Source: Ideonella sp.
Lineage (GTDB): Bacteria; Pseudomonadota; Gammaproteobacteria; Burkholderiales; Burkholderiaceae_C
NCBI RefSeq assembly: GCF_016702655.1
Contig: NZ_JADJDO010000037.1
Span: 1 to 11,047, forward strand
Length of the DNA: 11,047 bases
Direction of reading: 5' to 3'
Part shown: one piece after another, positions 7,573 through 11,047 of the stretch
Position numbering within the stretch: position 1 is the stretch's first letter
Layout of the letters: each line of letters starts with the position of its first letter
The notes under the pieces: model-generated
Seen by the model: only the letters and a program-made list of their open reading frames with translations
What the model was told of the DNA's origin: nothing
Database searches by the model: none
Made by a program: the position numbers and the translations under genes

Positions 7573-8524
7573 TTAGTCGATTGCCGATATGCCCAGGCGC
7601 TGGTCGCCGCTGGCAAAGCCACAGAACGGCTGGTCGATGCCGCGGCCGATGGCGATGACCTTGAACAACTCGCCCATCTCGTGCGGCATCAGCAACTTGT
7701 TTATGGTGCCGGCGGCCCGGATATAGTCCGTGGTGTCGGCCGGCTCCGCTGCCAGCAAATCGAGAATGCCGCAATTCAGCAGGAATTGGCCCTGGCTGGT
7801 ATAGCCGAGCAGATCCAGTCCGGCGGCATCGGCGGCGGCGATAATTGCCGTGAAATCGACGTGGACCGTGACATCCTGCAAACCGGGCAGGTAGAACGGA
7901 TCGGGATGCGAATGGTGGCGGTAGTGGCACATCAGGGTGCCGCGGCCGCGCGGTCATCGAGTCCGACACCGCGCTCGAAAATGCCGTCTTCCCGCCAGGC
8001 GACGACATGGGCCGGCATGGCGTCCAGCAGTTCATTGGCGACGACAGCCCCGGAGAACGCTTCCGGCAGGCGGTCCAGCCAGCGCACCCGCGCCAGCAAG
8101 TGCGGCGCTGCGGCAGCCAGCGTCGCTTGCTGGCGTTCGCGCAATCGGCGGAAAGATCGAGGATTTCGTAACGCTCGGCAGCGCACGAGTCGCTCGAGTT
8201 CCAGCAACAAATCGGCGGCGAGGCGGCCGGAGCCAGCGCCCACTTCCAGCACATGCGGCGCCGAAGCAGTCATCACTTGCGCCACCTGGCGTGCCAGCGC
8301 GCGGCCGAAATAGGCGTCATCTCCGGGGCGGTGACAAAATCGCCGGCCGCTCCGAATTTTCTCGCCCCCGCCGAGTAATAGCCCAGCCCCGGCTGATAGA
8401 GCGCCATCTCCATAAAACGGGCAAAGGAAATCCAGCCGCCACCGGCACCGATCTCGCTCGCGATCGCGGCAACCAGGGTAAGGCTGTGGGCAGAGGCTTC
8501 GGGAGACGGGGCGGGGAGGTTCAT
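7573..8524 (-). CDS. MidA/NDUFAF7-type SAM-dependent methyltransferase (DUF185), frameshifted, internally deleted
   Basis: The protein belongs to the DUF185/MidA family (PF02636); the mitochondrial member NDUFAF7 methylates an arginine of a complex I subunit, while the bacterial role is unproven. ATG 8524 gives MNLPAPSPEASAHSLTLV. Family marks follow: ISFARFMEMALYQPGLGYYS, GAAGDFVTAPEMTP, the SAM site VLEVGAGSGRLAADLL, YEILDLSADLRERQ and VVANELLDAMPAHVV. The C-terminal part is GTLMCHYRHHSHPDPF, DVTVHVDFTAI, LDLLGYTSQGQFLLNCGI and MGELFKVIAIGRGI, ending at TAA (7575-7573). Shifts lie near 8300, at about 8130-8200 (a compensated pair) and near 7945. At the last, GVGLDD joins directly to RGTLMCHYRHH: the family normally has some 70-80 residues between these, including an IDYG motif. 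The coding span is about 317 codons against roughly 380-390 in the family. The gene is divergent from ttcA. Confidence 0.87.
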
Positions 8525-8549
8525 TGATATTCCGGAAAGGGCCGATTTT

Positions 8550-8569
8550 AGCTGCCAATGCAGCTTTTT
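8550..8569 (+). terminator. terminator-like hairpin in the midA-ttcA gap
   Basis: AGCTGC (8550-8555) and GCAGCT (8560-8565) form a perfect 6-bp stem with loop CAAT, followed directly by TTTT (five T with the last stem base). On the plus strand this has the shape of a weak intrinsic terminator, but no plus-strand gene lies just upstream, so it could block antisense reading from midA or act in a leader. The stem is short; chance is possible. Confidence 0.35.
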
Positions 8570-8597
8570 GCGGAGATTGCCGGCATCCGGCGGGGGG

Positions 8598-8603
8598 TAA
8601 ACT
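8598..8603 (+). promoter_or_regulatory. possible -10 element of ttcA
   Basis: TAAACT matches the sigma-70 -10 consensus in four of six bases. The nearest -35-like hexamer is TTGCCG (8577-8582), spaced 15 bases, which is short, though a G run (8592-8597) in the spacer could have lost bases as elsewhere in this window. Transcription would begin near 8610, at the edge of the palindrome. Weak on its own. Confidence 0.3.
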
Positions 8604-8604
8604 C

Positions 8605-8636
8605 GCGCCTTTTCCACGGTCGACCGTGGAAGGCGC
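8605..8636. promoter_or_regulatory. palindrome in front of ttcA, possible operator or leader hairpin
   Basis: TTCCACGGTCGACCGTGGAA (8612-8631) is a perfect 20-base palindrome centred on GTCGAC. Outer arms GCGCC (8605-8609) and GGCGC (8632-8636) also pair, separated from the core by two unpaired T (8610-8611). It lies 13 bases before the ttcA ATG and just after a possible -10, the usual place for a repressor site. As RNA, the 3' arm would bury GGAAGG (8628-8633), the only strong purine run ahead of ttcA. Confidence 0.45.
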
Positions 8637-8649
8637 ACGAAAGTCCGCC

Positions 8650-9549
8650 ATGGAAACCTCGAATACCCTGCAGAAGCTCAGAAAATTCCTCGAAGGCCGT
8701 ACCGGCAAGGCAATCGGCGACTACAACATGATCGAGGACGGCGACACCATCCTGGTCTGTGTCTCCGGCGGCAAGGATTCGTACACCCTGCTGAGTATCC
8801 TGATGGCGCTGCAGCAGCGTGCGCCGGTCAAGTTCCGCCTAATCGCCATGAATCTCGACCAGAAGCAGCCTGGTTTTCCCGCCGACGTGCTACCACGCTA
8901 TTTCGCCTCGCTGGGCATCGAATACCGCATCGTCGAGGCCGACACCTATTCGATCGTCAAGGACAAGATACCCGAGGGCAAGACGACCTGTTCGCTGTGT
9001 TCGCGCCTGCGCCGCGGCATCATCTACCGTACCGCCAAGGAACTGGGCGCCAACAAGATCGCCCTCGGCCACCACCGCGACGACATGGTTCATACACTCT
9101 TCCTCAACCTGCTGTTCGGCGGCAAGCTGAAGGCGATGCCGCCCAAGCTGGTGACCGACGACGGGGCACACGTCGTCATCCGGCCGCTCGCCTATTGCCC
9201 CGAGAAGGATATCGCCCGCTTCGCGCGCGGCATGGAATTCCCGATCATTCCCTGCAACCTGTGCGGCTCGCAGGAAAACCTGCAGCGCCAGAAGATCCGC
9301 GAAATGATGGAGGACTGGGACCGCCGTTATCCGGGGCGGACCGAAGCGGTGTTCACCGCCATGCAGAACATCGTGCCCTCGCACCTTGCCGACAATATGC
9401 AGTTCGATTTTCGCGGCCTGACGCTGGAAACGCAGGTCGACGAGGGTGACATCGCTTTCGACGAACCCGAGATGCCGCTCGCCGGCGGCGTTCCGATCGC
9501 CTTTGCGGAAAGCTTTGGAAACATCCCCACGAAAGCAAATTTCCCCTGA
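8650..9549 (+). CDS. ttcA: tRNA 2-thiocytidine(32) synthetase TtcA
   Basis: TtcA makes 2-thiocytidine at position 32 of certain tRNAs, using ATP to activate the base and an iron-sulfur cluster to handle sulfur. This is the only gene in the window without a visible frameshift: 299 residues (E. coli TtcA has 311). The PP-loop SGGKDS is residues 39-44. The cluster cysteines are C114 and C117 (CSLC) with a third in PCNLC (C202 or C205). GHHRDDMVHTLFLNLLFGGK (about 140-159) and RPLAYCPEKDIA are family signatures. ATG 8650 is chosen because METSNTLQKLRKFLEGRTGK fits the family; the frame stays open upstream to 8524, with GTG 8626 as a possible alternative start inside the palindrome. The Shine-Dalgarno is weak (GAAAG, 8639-8643). 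The tail after DEGDIAFDEPEMP is variable in the family. Confidence 0.97.
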   Translation: METSNTLQKLRKFLEGRTGKAIGDYNMIEDGDTILVCVSGGKDSYTLLSILMALQQRAPVKFRLIAMNLDQKQPGFPADVLPRYFASLGIEYRIVEADTYSIVKDKIPEGKTTCSLCSRLRRGIIYRTAKELGANKIALGHHRDDMVHTLFLNLLFGGKLKAMPPKLVTDDGAHVVIRPLAYCPEKDIARFARGMEFPIIPCNLCGSQENLQRQKIREMMEDWDRRYPGRTEAVFTAMQNIVPSHLADNMQFDFRGLTLETQVDEGDIAFDEPEMPLAGGVPIAFAESFGNIPTKANFP

Positions 9550-9631
9550 AATTCATGGACATGTGAAAAACCTCACGGCATGTGCGGTTGACCGGTCTCT
9601 ATACTGAATGCATGTTGATCAATCCCCTCCC

Positions 9632-9635
9632 GGAG
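9632..9635 (+). promoter_or_regulatory. ribosome binding site of the cyclase gene or of a short leader reading frame
   Basis: GGAG lies 6 bases before ATG 9642-9644. From that ATG a 32-codon frame runs to TGA 9738-9740. The good spacing is the main reason to place a translation start here rather than at ATG 9757, which has no Shine-Dalgarno. Confidence 0.45.
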
Positions 9636-9641
9636 AATGCC

Positions 9642-10640
9642 ATGCCGCAAGCCACATGCCGCCAAGGTTCCGCATTGAAGCTGGTTCAACCGCTTGAAGA
9701 ATGCGATAATCCGCAATCTAATTCAGACCTGATGCGATGAGGACAGTCAACGCCGAATGATCTTGATGTTTGCCGACGTATCGGACAGCGCCCGACTTTT
9801 CGAGCGCCTGGGAGATACGGAAGCCCTATGCCGTCGAGCGCTGCCTCAAGCGGATGGAGCGCGCCATTGCCGGCTACGGCGGACGTACCATCGAGGTGTC
9901 CGGCGACGGGCTGCTTGCTTTTTTCGAGTCGGCGGAAAAGGCCTCCCCCGCGGCGGTGGACATGCAATCGCGCGTTTCCAACCGCTGCCGGTGTCCGACC
10001 TCGCTCACCATCCGCATCGGCCTGCACATCGGCCTGACGACCCGATGCAGAAACGGCGACCGGGAGGACGGTCGAGACCGCCGGCCGCATCGCCGGCAAG
10101 GCGCGCATCGACCAGATTATCGCCAGTTCGCTGCTGATTGATCAGTTGCCCAAGCAGACATTGATCCTGTCCCGGGCAATGCCCGATCTCGGCAGCATCG
10201 AGGAAGGCGGAGCCAGCTTCGGCCTCGCCGAAGTCGACTGGCTAAATCACGAAGACCATCACCGGAAGTACGGCGCCACCTTTGACGTTACCACCCCAGC
10301 CAGTTCCTGACCGATGTCGAGCGCCTCGTGCATCCGGTATCACGGCAATGCCTACCTTGCGCGACGAAAAATCGCCATTCCTGACCCTCGGCCGCGACCC
10401 CTCGAGCAAGCCCTGATCGCCGGCCGACCGCAAGGCGTCCGCACCGCACGGTCGATCGCGGCGCAACAACTGCTACTTTACGTCGATAGCAGCACCAACG
10501 GCAGCTATGTCATCAGCGGTGACCAGGGCGAGATCATGGTGCGGCGCAAGGAAATCGAACCCAAGGGCAACGGCCGGATATCCTTCGGTGCCTCGATGAA
10601 CGACCCGAAAGCCGACTTCGCCGACTTCGAGCACCTCTGA
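9642..10640 (+). CDS. class III adenylate/guanylate cyclase domain with C-terminal FHA domain (heavily frameshifted)
   Basis: The N-terminal half is a class III nucleotide cyclase (cyclic nucleotide synthesis): MFADVSDSARLFERLGDTEA with the first metal Asp (codon 9775-9777), VERCLKRMERAIAGYGGRT, and VSGDGLLAFF with the second metal Asp (9905-9907), then TIRIGLHIGL and TVETAGRIAGKARIDQ. The C-terminal half is a forkhead-associated phosphothreonine-binding domain: FLTLGRDPSSKP (about 10377-10412), DRKAS, then DSSTNGSYV (about 10485-10512), and GRISFG near the end at TGA 10638-10640. At least seven shifts break it (about 9735, 9825, 9975, 10062, 10298, 10350, 10415 and later). I start it at ATG 9642 because GGAG fits and one shift near 9735 joins ECDNPQSNSDLMR to DEDSQRRMILMFADV. 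ATG 9757 is the alternative, leaving 9642-9740 as a separate short frame. About 330 residues. The pairing suggests cyclase output tied to phosphoprotein sensing (inference). Confidence 0.8.
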
Positions 10641-10648
10641 CTGACATG

Positions 10649-10670
10649 AAAAAGCCGCCCGTGGGCGGCT
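10649..10670 (-). terminator. intrinsic terminator of the PsiF-repeat gene
   Basis: On the minus strand AGCCGCCC and GGGCGGCT (10670-10653) form a perfect 7-8 bp GC-rich stem with a minimal loop, followed by TTTTT (10653-10649). It lies about 32 bases past the stop of the PsiF gene and just beyond the stop of the convergent cyclase. On the plus strand the stem is followed by GTTGCGG, so the minus strand is the one served. Confidence 0.8.
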
Positions 10671-10701
10671 GTTGCGGTCGACCCCTGAAACAGGCCGAAA
10701 A

Positions 10702-11047
10702 TCAGTTGGCGGCAGCCGCGTCGGCAACGCACTTCTTGACGAAGCTGCTCTTGGCGGCACCAGCCAGTTTCTTTTCCATGGCCGCTGCTTCGCAGGTTGC
10801 GCCAGCCTGATTGCCCTTGGCATCGGCCGACCTGACGAAACTGTTAGCGCTGCACCGGCCAGCTTCCGGTCGGCCGTGACCTCGCAGGCGCTGCCAGAAC
10901 CCGAGGCATCGGCCATGCACTTCTTCATGAAACTGGTCTTCGCAGCACCGGCCAATTTTTTCTCTGCAGCCTTGGCCTCGCAGTCGTCGGCGGCATAGAC
11001 AGAAGTACAGGCGATACTCGCAAGCAATACGGCAATCAAGGTTTTCA
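10702..11047 (-). CDS. secreted PsiF-repeat protein (start cut by one base at the window edge, one frameshift)
   Basis: The minus strand gives (M)KTLIAVLLASIACTSVYA, a signal peptide with cleavage after VYA, and then a small Cys-rich protein of PsiF repeats (PF07769). E. coli psiF is a phosphate-starvation gene of unknown function. Repeat 1 is AAEKKLAGAAKTSFMKKC; repeat 2 begins DRKLAGAA and, after a frameshift near 10852, continues NSFVRSADAKGNQAGATC; repeat 3 is EKKLAGAAKSSFVKKC, followed by VADAAAAN and stop TGA (10704-10702). Repeats 1 and 3 keep the KKC end; repeat 2 does not as read, perhaps from lost bases. The window's last base is the T of the start codon on this strand; the A lies one base outside. 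About 115 residues. The gene is convergent with the cyclase and has its own terminator. Exported location is well supported; role unknown. Confidence 0.85.
   Translation of the reverse strand, partial: ENLDCRIACEYRLYFCLCRRRLRGQGCREKIGRCCEDQFHEEVHGRCLGFWQRLRGHGRPEAGRCSANSFVRSADAKGNQAGATCEAAAMEKKLAGAAKSSFVKKCVADAAAAN

Noticed and set aside
7403..8254. A 283-codon minus-strand open frame linking midA to the small membrane gene
   Set aside because: It only partly follows each real frame; the midA stop TAA (7575-7573) and its conserved C-terminus lie in another frame, so the two genes are separate.
9588..9605. TTGACC and TATACT upstream of the cyclase as a promoter
   Set aside because: The two hexamers are only 6 bases apart, far from the 16-18 needed, and no partner at correct spacing was found for either.
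9614..9621. TTGATCAA as an FNR/Anr-type site
   Set aside because: The FNR site needs four bases between TTGAT and ATCAA; here the half-sites overlap, so it is only an 8-base palindrome.

Overview
The window is high-G+C DNA from a Gram-negative bacterium. The gene order tolB-pal-cpoB-queE-queC and the style of the proteins suggest a betaproteobacterium, probably Rhodocyclales-like (Dechloromonas/Azonexus/Accumulibacter relatives). That placement is inference from family knowledge, not a search. The dominant feature is sequence quality. Almost every recognisable gene is broken by single-base insertions or deletions, several of which compensate each other, and only ttcA (8650-9549) reads through cleanly. 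Because housekeeping genes are hit as often as accessory ones, and the protein resumes in a neighbouring frame each time, I read most breaks as assembly or read errors rather than real pseudogenes. Gene limits below are therefore reconstructed across frames.

Layout. 1-2173 (+): the 3' part of tolB, then pal and cpoB (ybgF), the periplasmic and outer-membrane part of the Tol-Pal envelope system. 2174-3571 (+): queE and queC, two enzymes of 7-deazaguanine (queuosine precursor) synthesis, apparently continuing the same operon. 3574-7314 (+): a tightly packed run of four genes: a YeeE/YedE (TsuA-like) sulfur-compound permease, a secreted YVTN/YncE-like beta-propeller, a secreted NodB-type polysaccharide deacetylase with an altered metal motif, and a membrane fatty-acid hydroxylase/sterol-desaturase family protein. 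7347-8524 (-): a two-helix small membrane protein and, upstream of it, a MidA-type (DUF185) methyltransferase that seems to lack an internal segment.

8525-8649 is a divergent intergenic region holding a 20-bp perfect palindrome and a terminator-like hairpin. It precedes ttcA (+), the tRNA 2-thiocytidine synthase. 9642-10640 (+) is a badly frameshifted class III nucleotide cyclase fused to an FHA domain. It converges on a secreted PsiF-repeat protein (10702-11047, -), whose start codon is cut by one base at the window edge. An intrinsic terminator at 10649-10670 serves the PsiF gene.

I found no RNA genes, CRISPR array, insertion sequence or phage genes. Nothing here looks like a clearly new system. 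The best leads are the palindrome in front of ttcA, the permease/propeller/deacetylase/hydroxylase run, the FDTG deacetylase variant, and the apparent internal deletions in midA and the propeller gene.
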